Shown here: in pieces, positions 45,725 through 55,624 of the stretch
Layout: every line of letters starts with the position of its first letter
Position numbering within the stretch: position 1 is the stretch's first letter
Source of the DNA: Siansivirga zeaxanthinifaciens CC-SAMT-1
GTDB lineage: Bacteria; Bacteroidota; Bacteroidia; Flavobacteriales; Flavobacteriaceae
Direction: 5' to 3'
NCBI RefSeq assembly: GCF_000941055.1
Contig: NZ_CP007202.1
Coordinates: 2,290,001 to 2,354,000 of the forward strand
Length of the DNA: 64,000 nucleotides
Notes under the pieces: model-generated
What the model saw: the letters and a program-made list of their open reading frames with translations, nothing else
The model's database searches: none
Told to the model about the DNA's origin: nothing
Translations under genes and position numbers: made by a program

Positions 45725-47035
45725 CTATTTGTGAAAATTATCACGACGCTTTTCAACATCAGACAATTGTATGCCTCTTTCTCTTAAATAATGGTGATTT
45801 TTAGGACTGCCAATAATTTGGGAACCATAAACACCAGAATGTCCAGAAAACAAATAAGCCGTACTGCAGGCAATTGCAATAAAAACACCTGCTTCAATAC
45901 CAAATAGTTCAATTCCCATAATGGTACATGCTATTGGTGTATTGGTGGCGCCGGCAAATACGGCTACAAAACCCATGCCCGCCATTAAGCCCATTGGTAA
46001 AGGTATAAACCAAATAAGCGCATTACCTAAGGTTGCTCCAATATAAAACAACGGTGTTACTTCGCCACCTTTAAATCCAGCACCTAAAGTAAATGAGGTA
46101 AATAAAACTTTTAATAAAAAATCGTAAGAATTTAAGTTGATGTCAAACGCATCAATTATAGTTGGGATTCCCAAACCAATATATTTAGTGGTACCCATGA
46201 AGTAAATGGTAATGGCCAAAATAACCCCACCAATAACAGGTCTCAAAGGCGGGTATGTAATATGTTTTTTAAATAAATTGCTCCAAAAATGAGTCGATTT
46301 AGAGAATAACATAGCGACCAACCCAAAAATAATACCAGCTAATAAGGCCCATATCAGGTTTTGCGGATTCATGGGTGCCACTTCAGAAATATGATAATGC
46401 GTGTGTGTTACATTCCAAAATTCACAGAAATAGTTTGCAAACACAGCTGCCATAAAGCTCGGTATTATAGCATCTAGTCGCAATCGTCCAAGAACTAAAA
46501 CTTCTAAAGCAAAAATACCCCCAGCTAAAGGTGTTCCAAAAACTGAAGCAAAACCAGCACTTATACCGGCAATTAATATAATTTTTCTATCGCGTTTAGA
46601 GAGATTTAATATTTTGGTAAATTGGTCTGCAATAGCACCACCAATTTGCACAGCAGTTCCTTCACGACCAGCAGATCCACCAAATAAATGCGTGATAATA
46701 GTTCCGAAAAGCACCAACGGAGCCATTTTAAAAGGAATTACCTTTTTAGGACTATGAAATTCTTCCAGAAGTAAATTATTGCCTTTAACCACATCATTAC
46801 CAAACAAATGGTAAGATAATCCAATTATAAAACCACCGATAGGTAAGAGCCAAATAATCCACAAATGCGCTTCACGGTAGTTTGTGGCCCAGTCTAATCC
46901 TTTTAAAAAAAATGCCGAAACACTACCAGCCAAAACTCCTAAAATCAAACAAATTAAAACCCATTTTGCTAGATAAATAAGGGTAGGGATTTGTTCGAAA
47001 GAAAATAGAAGTTTTTTAAGTTTATTTGTATTCAT
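45725..47035 (-). CDS. ClC-family chloride channel / antiporter
   Basis: The 436-aa membrane protein has about ten helices with the ClC signatures. The chloride-site motif with the gating Glu reads GSAGREGTAVQIGGAIADQ (near residue 125), where Thr replaces the common Pro of GREGP. A second motif is LGAGFKGGEVTPLFYIGATL near residue 315 (GxFxP replaced by GGEVTP). The family exchanges chloride or fluoride for protons, or conducts chloride; the Glu gate favours an antiporter type. No CBS domains are present. It stands between the MscS and helicase genes, with its own start at ATG 47035. Confidence 0.93.
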   Translation of the reverse strand: MNTNKLKKLLFSFEQIPTLIYLAKWVLICLILGVLAGSVSAFFLKGLDWATNYREAHLWIIWLLPIGGFIIGLSYHLFGNDVVKGNNLLLEEFHSPKKVIPFKMAPLVLFGTIITHLFGGSAGREGTAVQIGGAIADQFTKILNLSKRDRKIILIAGISAGFASVFGTPLAGGIFALEVLVLGRLRLDAIIPSFMAAVFANYFCEFWNVTHTHYHISEVAPMNPQNLIWALLAGIIFGLVAMLFSKSTHFWSNLFKKHITYPPLRPVIGGVILAITIYFMGTTKYIGLGIPTIIDAFDINLNSYDFLLKVLFTSFTLGAGFKGGEVTPLFYIGATLGNALIWFIPLPMGLMAGMGFVAVFAGATNTPIACTIMGIELFGIEAGVFIAIACSTAYLFSGHSGVYGSQIIGSPKNHHYLRERGIQLSDVEKRRDNFHK

Positions 47036-47155
47036 AGATAGTAATGAAATGCAAATATAAATTAAATTTTTACAGGTAAATCTCTAAATGTGTTTAGCAA
47101 ATGTTTTTAGCTAATGTTGGTACTATACAAGTTTATTTAAGAGTTTTGGCAAAAG

Positions 47156-48508
47156 CTATTTGTTTTTGTTGCGTTTATTATAGTTTTTATCGCCGCGTGT
47201 TTTTGGTTTTTTATATTTTTTCGCAATTTCTCTGCGATATGAACCCCCTAAATTTTCTTTTTTATTCTTTTCAGATTTTTCATGAAACGCTGGGCCTGGC
47301 GCATCTTCATCCTTACGTTTTAAAGGGTTGTTACGCTCTTTTATTTGCGGACGTTCTTCTTCTAAAAGTTCGGTAGAAATTTCAACCCATTCTGGAATGT
47401 CCAGAACAGGAATCGTCATTTGCATCAAACGTTCTATGTTTTCAATGGCTTCCTGTTCTTTTTCAGTAGATAAAACAATAGCTTCACCTTTGCGTTCGGC
47501 ACGACCGGTTCTACCAATACGGTGCATATAATTTTCTGGATAATCTGGTGTGTCAAAATTAATAACATGACTTACATTATCTATGTCCAAACCGCGAGCC
47601 ATAACATCGGTAGATACTAAAATACGATTATCACCATTTCTAAACTGCTCAATGCTTCGTAAACGGTAATTTTGTGTTTTGTTAGAGTGAATAACACACA
47701 ATTCTTCTTTAAAATGCTCGTCTAGTTTTTCGAATAACCTATCGGCCATTTTTTTATTAGCCACAAACACTAAAACCTTATTAAATGTTTCGGTATCTTG
47801 AAGTAAATCGACTAACAGGTTCACTTTAGTATAAAAGTTAGGAACTTTATAACGCGTTTGTGAAATATTTTCTAAAGGTGTTCCCGAAACCGCTATCGAA
47901 ACACGCTCGGGAGTTTTGAAAAAATCGTTTAATAATTCATCTACATCCTGCGTCATAGTTGCAGAAAACATGATATTCTGACGTTTTTCAGGTAAAATAT
48001 CGAAAATATTAATAAGCTGATGTCTAAAGCCCAAATCGAGCATCACATCTACCTCATCAATTACTAATTTTTGTATCGTTTTTAATTGCAATACACGACT
48101 TAAGGCTAAGTCGTATAAACGACCCGGGGTCGCCACAAGAATATCAACACCTTCGGCAACTGCCTGTTTTTGGGTATTGATGTTGGTGCCTCCATAAACT
48201 CCTAAAACACGTGTGTTAATATATTTAGATAGTTTTTCAATTTCATCTACCACCTGTACAACCAGCTCGCGCGTTGGTACTAAAACTAATATGCGTGGCG
48301 TTTCTTGAGTTGAAAATTTTAAATTTTTTAAAATAGGCAACATATAGGCAAACGTTTTACCGGTACCTGTTTGAGCTATTCCCACAATATCTTTCCCAGA
48401 ACTTACTACATTAAAAGCTTCGGCCTGAATGGGCGTAGGTGTTGTAAAGCCTAAATCGTTTAAGGCGTTATATAATGGGGTGTTTAAATTTAAATCTTCG
48501 AAAGTCAC
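47156..48508 (-). CDS. DEAD-box family ATP-dependent RNA helicase
   Basis: The 450-aa protein has the full set of superfamily 2 helicase motifs: Q motif (GFTTPTPIQAEAF), motif I AQTGTGKT, Ia PTRELV, II DEVD in place of DEAD (KLVIDEVDVMLDLGFRHQ), III SATMTQ, and VI HRIGRTGRAERKG. A C-terminal tail of about 75 residues is rich in Lys/Arg (residues about 385-450), typical of helicases that bind RNA nonspecifically. It probably acts in ribosome assembly or RNA decay. The DEVD variant is a conservative change. It is a single gene on the minus strand, upstream of the ClC gene. Confidence 0.94.
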   Translation of the reverse strand: MTFEDLNLNTPLYNALNDLGFTTPTPIQAEAFNVVSSGKDIVGIAQTGTGKTFAYMLPILKNLKFSTQETPRILVLVPTRELVVQVVDEIEKLSKYINTRVLGVYGGTNINTQKQAVAEGVDILVATPGRLYDLALSRVLQLKTIQKLVIDEVDVMLDLGFRHQLINIFDILPEKRQNIMFSATMTQDVDELLNDFFKTPERVSIAVSGTPLENISQTRYKVPNFYTKVNLLVDLLQDTETFNKVLVFVANKKMADRLFEKLDEHFKEELCVIHSNKTQNYRLRSIEQFRNGDNRILVSTDVMARGLDIDNVSHVINFDTPDYPENYMHRIGRTGRAERKGEAIVLSTEKEQEAIENIERLMQMTIPVLDIPEWVEISTELLEEERPQIKERNNPLKRKDEDAPGPAFHEKSEKNKKENLGGSYRREIAKKYKKPKTRGDKNYNKRNKNK

Positions 48509-48550
48509 GTTGTACTAATTTAGCTGGCAAAGTTAAGCTTATTATTCTAT

Positions 48551-49441
48551 TTAGACTAAATGACTCTGGTGTATTTCAATAGAATAGCTTGCCACAAAGC
48601 TTTTATTAGGCTCTAAACTTAAAATGCCTTCCTTGGTTTTAAAATCTTGATTGGTAAATTCGCTGTCTGCAATACCTAACCAAGGCTCGATACAAACATA
48701 ATCGCCTTCTGGTTTTGCCCAAATACCTACATAATTAAAATCTGGGTACGAAACAGATAAAATACCACCATGCGACTTGCTTTTTAGAGTGATGCGTCTC
48801 GATTTTAAATCTTTAAAAATAAGCGCATCCTCATTAAATAAATGATGCGCTAATGGTAAACAATCAGAATTATCTAAAACAGGTTTCGTTTTATCTGAAA
48901 TTAAGCCGTTTTCCATGTTTATTAGATGTGTTTTCGATGTTTCCGGTTGCTCGAATTCTAGATAATAATCCTCATAAACTTCATTTTCAAACACGGGACA
49001 TTTAAAAGCCGGATGCCCACCTAAAGAGAAAAACACGGTTTTAGTGTCTTTATTTAAAACCGTATGCTTAATTTCTAAATTCGCATTGTTTAGTTTATAT
49101 GTTATATAGAATTCAAATTTAAACGGATATACTTTTAAAGTAGCATCGCTGTAAACAAGTTTTAAAGTGATGCTGTTTTTTGTTTCTTCATGCCATTCAA
49201 CAGCAGGATTATTTCGAATCATACCATGTTTTGGTAAGCTATAAGGTTTGCCTTCAAACATATAGGTATTATCTTTTAAAGCACCAATAATTGGAAATAG
49301 GTTAGGAGCATAACTTCCCCAAACCGCAGGATTGGCATCCCACATAAATTCGGTGTTGTTTTTAACCGAAGTTATTTTGCACAATTCGGCACCTGGTTTT
49401 TTTATGCCTATTTTTAATAAATCGTTTTCTAATATAAACAT
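48551..49441 (-). CDS. Aldose 1-epimerase family protein (GalM-like)
   Basis: The 296-aa protein belongs to the galactose mutarotase fold. Markers are NTEFMWDANPAVWGSYAPNL (residue about 28), GHPAFKCPVFENE with a likely catalytic His near residue 142, and a late WAKPEGDYVCIEPWLG segment with Glu. It interconverts alpha and beta anomers of an aldose or acts on a phosphorylated sugar (YeaD-like). It is shorter than canonical GalM and closer to the YphB/LacX group, so the exact sugar is unknown. A solitary gene, it starts 80 bases from divergent pabB. Confidence 0.88.
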   Translation of the reverse strand: MFILENDLLKIGIKKPGAELCKITSVKNNTEFMWDANPAVWGSYAPNLFPIIGALKDNTYMFEGKPYSLPKHGMIRNNPAVEWHEETKNSITLKLVYSDATLKVYPFKFEFYITYKLNNANLEIKHTVLNKDTKTVFFSLGGHPAFKCPVFENEVYEDYYLEFEQPETSKTHLINMENGLISDKTKPVLDNSDCLPLAHHLFNEDALIFKDLKSRRITLKSKSHGGILSVSYPDFNYVGIWAKPEGDYVCIEPWLGIADSEFTNQDFKTKEGILSLEPNKSFVASYSIEIHQSHLV

Positions 49442-49521
49442 GACTTAAATTATTTAAACTAAAATACAAAACTTGTCATTTTTTAAGTATTCTCCCTAAC
49501 TTTACACCATAAATTTTTCCT

Positions 49522-50814
49522 TTGAGAGCAAAACATTTTTTTACTTCTGAAAATATTACGTTGTTTAAACAACAATTGTTGATTTGGAGTCAGCAGTTTG
49601 ATGATGTTGTATGGCTAGATTCTAACAACCATAAACAAGCTCATTCTCATTACGATGCAGTATTGGCTGTTGATGCTTTTACAAGTATAAAAACCGATTA
49701 TTTTGATGCTTTTAATCAATTAAAAGAATATCAAGCCACTACAAAAGACTGGTTGTTTGGTTATTTAACCTACGATTTAAAAAACAACATAGAACCTTTA
49801 AAGTCTGAAAATTTTGATGGTTTAGAATTCCCCGATTTGTATTTCTTTCAGCCTAAAAAAATCTTCTTTTTTAAAGGGAAAGAAGTAGCATTGTGTTATT
49901 TGAATATGGTTGATTATGAATTTGAATCGGATTTACACACTATCAAAAATGTATCCCAAGAAAATAATACTTCCGAAGCTAATTCGGTAAAAATAAAACT
50001 TCGTATTCATAAAGATGCTTATATTGAAAAAATCCAGGCGATGCTTCATCATATACACCGAGGTGACATGTACGAAGCCAATTTTTGTCAGGAGTTTTAT
50101 GCCGAAGCTACCGAAATAAATCCTCTAGAAACTTACAGTAAGCTTAATGCCATTTCTAATGCGCCTTTTGCTACATTTTTAAAAAGTGGCGATAAGTTTT
50201 TGCTTTCGGCTTCACCAGAACGTTATTTAAAAAAAGATGGTGGTTTAGTTATTTCTCAACCTATAAAAGGCACCGCAAAGCGTTCATTAGATAAAGATGA
50301 AGACCAAGCGCTTAAAGCCGAGTTACGTTCTAATGTAAAGGAACGCAGCGAAAACATTATGATTGTCGATTTAGTGCGCAATGATTTATCGAAAACAGCC
50401 ATTAAAGGCTCGGTAAAAGTAGATGAATTATGCGGCATTTATACTTTCGACCAAGTGCATCAAATGATTTCTACAGTGCGTTCGCAAGTTGAGCCAACTG
50501 TAAATCCTATCGACATAATTAAAACAACCTTTCCCATGGGAAGCATGACGGGTGCTCCTAAAATTTCAGCCATGAAAATTATTGAAGCTTTAGAAGAAAC
50601 CAAACGGGGCTTGTATTCTGGGACTGTAGGTTATTTTTCGCCTGAAGGTAATTTCGATTTTAATGTGGTTATACGTAGTATTTTATACAATCAATCTAAA
50701 AAATACGTATCCTATTCTGTGGGAAGTGCCATCACAGCAAAAAGCGACCCACTAAAAGAGTACGAAGAATGTTTAGTAAAAGCCAAAGCCATGCGCGATG
50801 TTTTAGAAGGCTAG
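49522..50814 (+). CDS. pabB: Aminodeoxychorismate synthase component I
   Basis: The 430-aa chorismate-utilising enzyme carries SQPIKGTAKR (residue about 250). The Lys of PIKGT is diagnostic for PabB, whereas TrpE has PIAGT, so I assign aminodeoxychorismate synthase rather than anthranilate synthase. Other motifs are PMGSMTGAPKISAMKIIEAL, RGLYSGTVGYFSPEGNFDFN and YSVGSAITAKSDPLKEYEE. It makes aminodeoxychorismate for p-aminobenzoate and folate, with a glutaminase supplied elsewhere. It starts with TTG at 49522, downstream of TAACTTTA, a seven-of-eight -7 match. Its stop TAG and that of the convergent downstream gene interlock in one CTAG. Confidence 0.92.
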   Translation: MRAKHFFTSENITLFKQQLLIWSQQFDDVVWLDSNNHKQAHSHYDAVLAVDAFTSIKTDYFDAFNQLKEYQATTKDWLFGYLTYDLKNNIEPLKSENFDGLEFPDLYFFQPKKIFFFKGKEVALCYLNMVDYEFESDLHTIKNVSQENNTSEANSVKIKLRIHKDAYIEKIQAMLHHIHRGDMYEANFCQEFYAEATEINPLETYSKLNAISNAPFATFLKSGDKFLLSASPERYLKKDGGLVISQPIKGTAKRSLDKDEDQALKAELRSNVKERSENIMIVDLVRNDLSKTAIKGSVKVDELCGIYTFDQVHQMISTVRSQVEPTVNPIDIIKTTFPMGSMTGAPKISAMKIIEALEETKRGLYSGTVGYFSPEGNFDFNVVIRSILYNQSKKYVSYSVGSAITAKSDPLKEYEECLVKAKAMRDVLEG

Positions 50815-51500
50815 TTAATATGGTTTTTAAACGTTTCTTTAATTTCTTTAAAAATGGTGGCAATACGTTTTGTTTCTATTTTTTTTATCATTGAAATCTC
50901 TTCGAAACTCAATTTTCCAAAAACGTATAAATCTACTATATTAGAGACGTTTAAAGGCAGCCAACTGTACAGATGTCCTAATGCATTTTTAGATTGTTCT
51001 GTAGTAATATCTTTTAATTCGAAAGCATTTAAAATCAGGTCGTTGCTATTATCGTAAGCAAAATACTGTTGTTCGTTTTTGTTGCTATATGAAATATCTG
51101 TAAGTTCTTCATGCATAATATAATCCATATCCGAATCTACTGTAAAATGTTCTTCCAAATGTTCGAGTTCGTCCTTTAAAATAGTATCGGTGCTCATGGT
51201 ATTTTTATGAAAAGCTTCATTTTTAAAAAGGGCGTCTAATAAAGTCACAACAATTTTAAAAAGTTTTAATTTAATCTTGTTTGCATCCATATCAATGTCG
51301 TAACCTTTTTCATAAAAAGCAACGATACCACTGTCTATAATATCGGTTGAAGAATACATGTTTCTTGGTAATACGCCCATAGATTCGGCAATGTAAAGTC
51401 GGTGTTTTACATAGGCTTGTAAATAATTGGTTGCAGTGACTACCTTTTTGTTGAAAGCTTTTTGTGTAGCCTGGTCGTTTAATTTATCTAAAGAGCACAT
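50811..51500 (-). CDS. Divergent sigma-70-like protein
   Basis: The 229-aa protein has a C-terminal segment resembling sigma region 4: WLPLNVSNIVDLYVFGKLSF (residues about 178-197) followed by EEISMIKKIETKRIATIFKE, a helix-turn-helix of the usual length. The N-terminal part (LQAYVKHRLYIAESMGVLP, SSTDIIDSGIVAFYEKGYD) could be a diverged region 2. Between them is a long acidic linker (residues about 100-150), and the -10 recognition helix is not obvious. It may be an unusual ECF-like sigma or a regulator that borrowed region 4. The stop interlocks with that of pabB. It is transcribed away from tilS. Confidence 0.6.
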   Translation of the reverse strand: MCSLDKLNDQATQKAFNKKVVTATNYLQAYVKHRLYIAESMGVLPRNMYSSTDIIDSGIVAFYEKGYDIDMDANKIKLKLFKIVVTLLDALFKNEAFHKNTMSTDTILKDELEHLEEHFTVDSDMDYIMHEELTDISYSNKNEQQYFAYDNSNDLILNAFELKDITTEQSKNALGHLYSWLPLNVSNIVDLYVFGKLSFEEISMIKKIETKRIATIFKEIKETFKNHIN

Positions 51501-51611
51501 AACGATTAATTTTAAATTCTACTCTACAATTTACAAAATAAACAGCCATTTTAATATGATTTTTATCAGCTAAATATAGTAGCTCAAGTATTATATAAAT
51601 GGGCAATGTTG

Positions 51612-51619
51612 TATATTTG
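51612..51619 (+). promoter_or_regulatory. Putative -7 promoter box of tilS, close to the start codon
   Basis: TATATTTG is an exact TAnnTTTG match ending five bases before the tilS ATG at 51625, again implying a near-leaderless transcript. Confidence 0.5.
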
Positions 51620-51624
51620 AAAAC

Positions 51625-52935
51625 ATGTTAGAAAGCTTTAAAAAACATATAGCGTCTCGCTTGGCATTTTTAAATTCCAGTAAATTGTTAATTGCTATTT
51701 CGGGAGGTATTGATAGCGTGGTTTTAACGCATTTATGTTATAAAATGGGTTTAAATGTTGCTTTGGCGCATTGTAATTTTAATTTAAGAGGTGAGGAAAG
51801 CGATGCCGATGAAGCTTTTGTTTTACAATTTGCTGAAGCTTTAGATGTTGAAGTTTTTGTTGAAAATTTCGATACAAAAGCTTATGCTTCAGACGGTAAG
51901 TTGTCTATTCAAATGGCGGCTCGTGAGTTGCGTTACCGTTGGTTTGAAGCCTTAGCAACACAATTGCAATTCGATTATGTTTTAACAGCCCATCACGCCG
52001 ACGACAATTTAGAAACCTTTCTAATTAATTTTACCAGAGGTACGGGTATTGAGGGTTTAATAGGAATTCCGGAAGTAAATGATATTTTTGTGCGTCCTTT
52101 GTTGCCCTTTTCAAGTCAGGATATTTTAGCATACGCCAAACAAAATCATTTAACTTGGCGCGACGATAGTAGCAATGCTTCAACAAAATACCTGCGAAAT
52201 AAATTAAGGCATGAGGTTATTCCTGTTTTAAAAGCAATTAACCCAACACTGTTACAAAATTTCCAGACCACCTTAAATCATTTAAACGATACAATTGCTA
52301 TTGTAGACGAAAGTATGGATGCCTTTTTAAATAAGGCCATCGATAATGTTTCAGAGACGAGCATGACGTTTAAAATAGCCGCGTTTAAAGAGGTTGAAAA
52401 CATAAAATCATATGTGTATGAAACCTTTAAAATATTTGGTTTTACCCAATGGAACGATATTGAAAACCTCTTAGATGCACAATCGGGCAAGTGGGTGAGT
52501 TCTGCAACACACCGTTTAATAAAAGATCGTGATTTTTTATTATTGAGTGAAATTGAAAACGCCAAACCAATACTACAAGTTATATTGGAAAACGCTTCGA
52601 AAATAGAAACGCCTTTGGGGATTTTAAATTTCGAAATTGTCGAGGGGCCACAAAAATCAGATTCAAAAACGATTTTTGTGGATAAAGATTTACTGCATTT
52701 TCCTTTAGTAATTAGAGAAAAGGAGGAAGGTGATGTCTTTTTCCCTTTAGGAATGCAGGGTAAAAAGAAAGTAAGCAAGTATTTTAAAGACGAAAAATTT
52801 TCGTTGCTAGATAAAGAACAAGCCCGATTATTATGCTCTAATAACGATATTGTTTGGATTATTGGAAAGCGCGCAGACAATAGGTTTAAAGTTACCGAAA
52901 AGACAAAAACCATTCTAAAAATAACGTTAGAATAG
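51625..52935 (+). CDS. tilS: tRNA(Ile)-lysidine synthetase
   Basis: TilS converts C34 of tRNA-Ile(CAU) to lysidine with ATP, an essential decoding step. The 436-aa protein has the PP-loop LLIAISGGIDSVVLTHLCY near residue 22, then HCNFNLRGEESDADE, TAHHADDNLETFLINFTRG and WRDDSSNASTKYLRNKLRHE in the catalytic domain. A C-terminal tRNA-recognition domain follows (RIKDR-like and FPLGMQGKKKVSKYFKDEKF). It is full length. Adenine deaminase starts seven bases after the stop, so the two are cotranscribed. The ATG is only five bases from a -7 box. Confidence 0.95.
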   Translation: MLESFKKHIASRLAFLNSSKLLIAISGGIDSVVLTHLCYKMGLNVALAHCNFNLRGEESDADEAFVLQFAEALDVEVFVENFDTKAYASDGKLSIQMAARELRYRWFEALATQLQFDYVLTAHHADDNLETFLINFTRGTGIEGLIGIPEVNDIFVRPLLPFSSQDILAYAKQNHLTWRDDSSNASTKYLRNKLRHEVIPVLKAINPTLLQNFQTTLNHLNDTIAIVDESMDAFLNKAIDNVSETSMTFKIAAFKEVENIKSYVYETFKIFGFTQWNDIENLLDAQSGKWVSSATHRLIKDRDFLLLSEIENAKPILQVILENASKIETPLGILNFEIVEGPQKSDSKTIFVDKDLLHFPLVIREKEEGDVFFPLGMQGKKKVSKYFKDEKFSLLDKEQARLLCSNNDIVWIIGKRADNRFKVTEKTKTILKITLE

Positions 52936-52942
52936 ATAAAAA

Positions 52943-54562
52943 ATGACACTACAAGGCAATATAGTTGATGTATTAAATAAACGTATTTTTAAAGGTGAAA
53001 TTATCGTTGAAAACGGAAAGATTACTGCTATAAACGAAAAGCAGCATGCTGTTGAAACATTCATTATGCCGGGCTTTGTAGATGCTCATATTCATATAGA
53101 AAGCTCTATGTTAGTGCCTAGTGAATTTGCACGATTGGCTGTAAAACACGGCACGGTAGCAACCGTTTCAGATCCGCATGAAATTGCTAATGTGTTAGGT
53201 GTTGCAGGCGTTGAATTTATGATTGAAAATGGTAAGCAAGTACCTTTTAAGTTTCATTTTGGTGCACCTTCTTGTGTTCCGGCAACGACTTTTGAATCGG
53301 CAGGCGCTATAATTGATGCCGAAGCTATTAAAAAATTACTTCAAAATCCAGATATTACCTATTTGGCAGAAATGATGAATTATCCGGGTGTTTTGTTTGA
53401 TGATGCCGAAGTTTTGCAAAAATTAGCCTGGGCAAAGCATTACAATAAACCCATTGATGGTCATGCGCCAGGGGTTTTAGGTGACGATATTACAAAATAT
53501 ATAGAGGCAGGAATTTCTACCGACCACGAATGTTTCACTTATAATGAAGCTTTAGAAAAACTTCAAAAAGGCATGAAAATATTAATTCGAGAGGGTAGTG
53601 CTGCCAAAAATTTCGATGCATTAATAGATTTGGCTAACCAACATCACGAAAACATGATGTTTTGTAGTGACGATAAACACCCCGACGATTTAATTTTAAA
53701 TCATATAAATAAATTATGTGAGCGTGCTATTTTAAAACGAATCGACTTGTTTAAAGTCCTTCAAATGGCCTGTGTAAATCCGGTTAAACACTATGGGTTA
53801 AACGTTGGGTTGCTGCAGGAAGGCGATGCGGCAGATTGTATTGTAGTTGAAGATTTAATGCATTTTAAAACGCTTCAAACATATATAAATGGTGAATTGG
53901 TATTCTATAACAACACCTCGCAAATCAAGCCTGTTTCGTTTAAAAACCCCAATAATTTTAATTGTAGCAAAAAGTCCGTTTCCGATTTTAAATTAAAGTC
54001 TACAGGAAAGAAAATCCGTGTTATAAATGCTTTAGAAGGCCAATTAGTAACTAAAGAATCTATTGAAGCACCTCTTGTGATTGATGGAAATATAGTTTCA
54101 AACATCGACAAAGATATTCTTAAAATAACCGTTGTAAATCGTTATAAAAATGAAACGCCTGCGATTGCTTTCATTAAAAACATCGGCCTAAAGGAAGGTG
54201 CTATTGCATCGTCTGTTGGGCACGATTCGCATAATATTATAGCTGTTGGTACTACCGATGAGACGATTTGTAAAGCGGTTAATTTAATTATTGAAAACAA
54301 AGGCGGTATTTGTGCGGTTTCAAATACCGAAGCTCAAATTTTACCGCTTCCCGTGGCTGGAATTATGAGCGATCAAGACGGAAAAACGGTAGCCGAAGCT
54401 TATGCCAAATTAGATGCCTTTGCCAAAAAATTGGACAGTAATTTACATGCACCTTACATGACGCTTTCTTTTATGGCGCTGCTTGTTATTCCTTCATTAA
54501 AATTAAGTGATAAAGGCCTTTTTAATGGAAATGATTTTAAATTTGTGAACTTAGAAGTTTGA
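52943..54562 (+). CDS. ade: Adenine deaminase
   Basis: The 539-aa amidohydrolase converts adenine to hypoxanthine and ammonia in purine salvage. Metal-binding motifs are [20 protein letters not shown] (residue about 45) and [15 protein letters not shown], with [15 protein letters not shown] characteristic of the bacterial Ade family. A later [18 protein letters not shown] and STDHECFT supply further His/Asp ligands. The C-terminal region includes [20 protein letters not shown]. It starts seven bases after tilS. The downstream hydrolase gene begins about 80 bases later, after a tandem repeat. Confidence 0.95.
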   Translation: MTLQGNIVDVLNKRIFKGEIIVENGKITAINEKQHAVETFIMPGFVDAHIHIESSMLVPSEFARLAVKHGTVATVSDPHEIANVLGVAGVEFMIENGKQVPFKFHFGAPSCVPATTFESAGAIIDAEAIKKLLQNPDITYLAEMMNYPGVLFDDAEVLQKLAWAKHYNKPIDGHAPGVLGDDITKYIEAGISTDHECFTYNEALEKLQKGMKILIREGSAAKNFDALIDLANQHHENMMFCSDDKHPDDLILNHINKLCERAILKRIDLFKVLQMACVNPVKHYGLNVGLLQEGDAADCIVVEDLMHFKTLQTYINGELVFYNNTSQIKPVSFKNPNNFNCSKKSVSDFKLKSTGKKIRVINALEGQLVTKESIEAPLVIDGNIVSNIDKDILKITVVNRYKNETPAIAFIKNIGLKEGAIASSVGHDSHNIIAVGTTDETICKAVNLIIENKGGICAVSNTEAQILPLPVAGIMSDQDGKTVAEAYAKLDAFAKKLDSNLHAPYMTLSFMALLVIPSLKLSDKGLFNGNDFKFVNLEV

Positions 54563-54596
54563 AGGTAATGGCTTAATGCTGTATGCTTTAGGCTTT

Positions 54597-54644
54597 AACC
54601 AACAACCAACAACCAATAACCAAAAACCATCAACCAATATCCAA
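54597..54644. repeat. Heptanucleotide tandem repeat next to a start codon
   Basis: Seven consecutive seven-base units follow the pattern AACCAAY: AACCAAC, AACCAAC, AACCAAT, AACCAAA, AACCATC, AACCAAT and a decayed ATCCAA(A). The last base of the array is the A of ATG 54645. An in-frame ATG at 54576 reads through the array, so unit gain or loss would shift that frame. No similar array is visible elsewhere in the window. Confidence 0.8.
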
Positions 54645-55607
54645 ATGCCAATACTAGAATCGACTTACAAACCTTTATTTTTATTTAAAAACGGATTTAT
54701 TTCTACGGTGTATTCCGGATTGGTTCGCCGTGTATCAGGCGTAAAACAAGAGCGTGTGCGTATCACCTTAAAAGATGGCGATTTTTTAGATTTAGATTGG
54801 AGTTACTCCGAATCTAAAACCAACAAAGTAGTGATATGTTTTCATGGGTTGGAAGGACACGCACAAAGGCCTTACGTTACAGGCGTTGCTAAGCTTTTAA
54901 ATAAGAACGATATTGATGCGATTTGTGTCAATTTTAGAGGCTGTAGCGGGGAAGATAATTTAAAGTTTAGAAGTTATCATTCGGGAGCTACCGAAGATAT
55001 TGAGGATATTATCGACCATGTTTTAAGTTTAAAAACTTACTCAGAAATATATTTGTATGGCATCAGTTTAGGAGCCAACTTAATTTTAAAATACTTGGGC
55101 GAACGCGAAGATGTACCCAATGAAATAAAATCGGCCATAGCAATTTCGGTGCCTGCCGACTTAAATGGTTCTTGCATCGAACTGCATAAACCTAAAAACC
55201 GACCGTATGCTAACCGATTTCTTAATCATTTAATGAAACGATTGCTAAGTAAATTAAATAAATTTCCAGAAGAATTGCCTATTGAAGCCTTTTGTTCAAT
55301 AAAAACATTAAGAGATTTTGATGAAGTTTACACGGCCAAAGCACACGGATTTAAAGATGCAGACGATTATTACGCCAAGTCCAGTTGTTTGCAATTTTTG
55401 CCACATGTTAAAACACCTTCGTTAATTATAAATGCACTCAACGATTCGTTTTTATCGCCTGACTGTTACCCAGTAAAAGAGGCAAAAAACAATCCGAATC
55501 TGTATTTAGAAATGCCTCAACATGGCGGACACGTTGGTTTTATCGACAAAAAGAATATTTATTATAATGAAAAACGTACCTTAGAGTTCATCAAAAGCAA
55601 CCGATAA
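54645..55607 (+). CDS. YheT-like alpha/beta hydrolase
   Basis: The 320-aa protein is an alpha/beta hydrolase of the YheT/ABHD family. The oxyanion region is VVICFHGLEGHAQRPYVTG. The nucleophile Ser is in YLYGISLGANLILKYLGE, the acid Asp in LIINALNDSFLSPDCYP and the His in QHGGHVGFIDKKN. It probably hydrolyses short acyl esters or lipids; the substrate is unknown. I take ATG 54645, the start of MPILESTYKPLFLFKNGF. A 23-residue longer form from ATG 54576 would be encoded through the heptanucleotide repeat and be Asn/Gln/Pro-rich. It lies between ade and the FdhF/YdeP gene, 17 bases before the latter. Confidence 0.88.
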   Translation: MPILESTYKPLFLFKNGFISTVYSGLVRRVSGVKQERVRITLKDGDFLDLDWSYSESKTNKVVICFHGLEGHAQRPYVTGVAKLLNKNDIDAICVNFRGCSGEDNLKFRSYHSGATEDIEDIIDHVLSLKTYSEIYLYGISLGANLILKYLGEREDVPNEIKSAIAISVPADLNGSCIELHKPKNRPYANRFLNHLMKRLLSKLNKFPEELPIEAFCSIKTLRDFDEVYTAKAHGFKDADDYYAKSSCLQFLPHVKTPSLIINALNDSFLSPDCYPVKEAKNNPNLYLEMPQHGGHVGFIDKKNIYYNEKRTLEFIKSNR

Positions 55608-55624
55608 ATTTCAAAGAAACTGCA

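Noticed and set aside
47101..47376. Plus-strand ORF of 91 aa overlapping the helicase gene end
   Set aside because: Hydrophobic composition comes from the antisense of a Lys-rich tail; most of it lies over the helicase coding region.
49522..50814. Anthranilate synthase component I (trpE)
   Set aside because: The PIKGT motif carries Lys, which is diagnostic for PabB; no trp genes are nearby.
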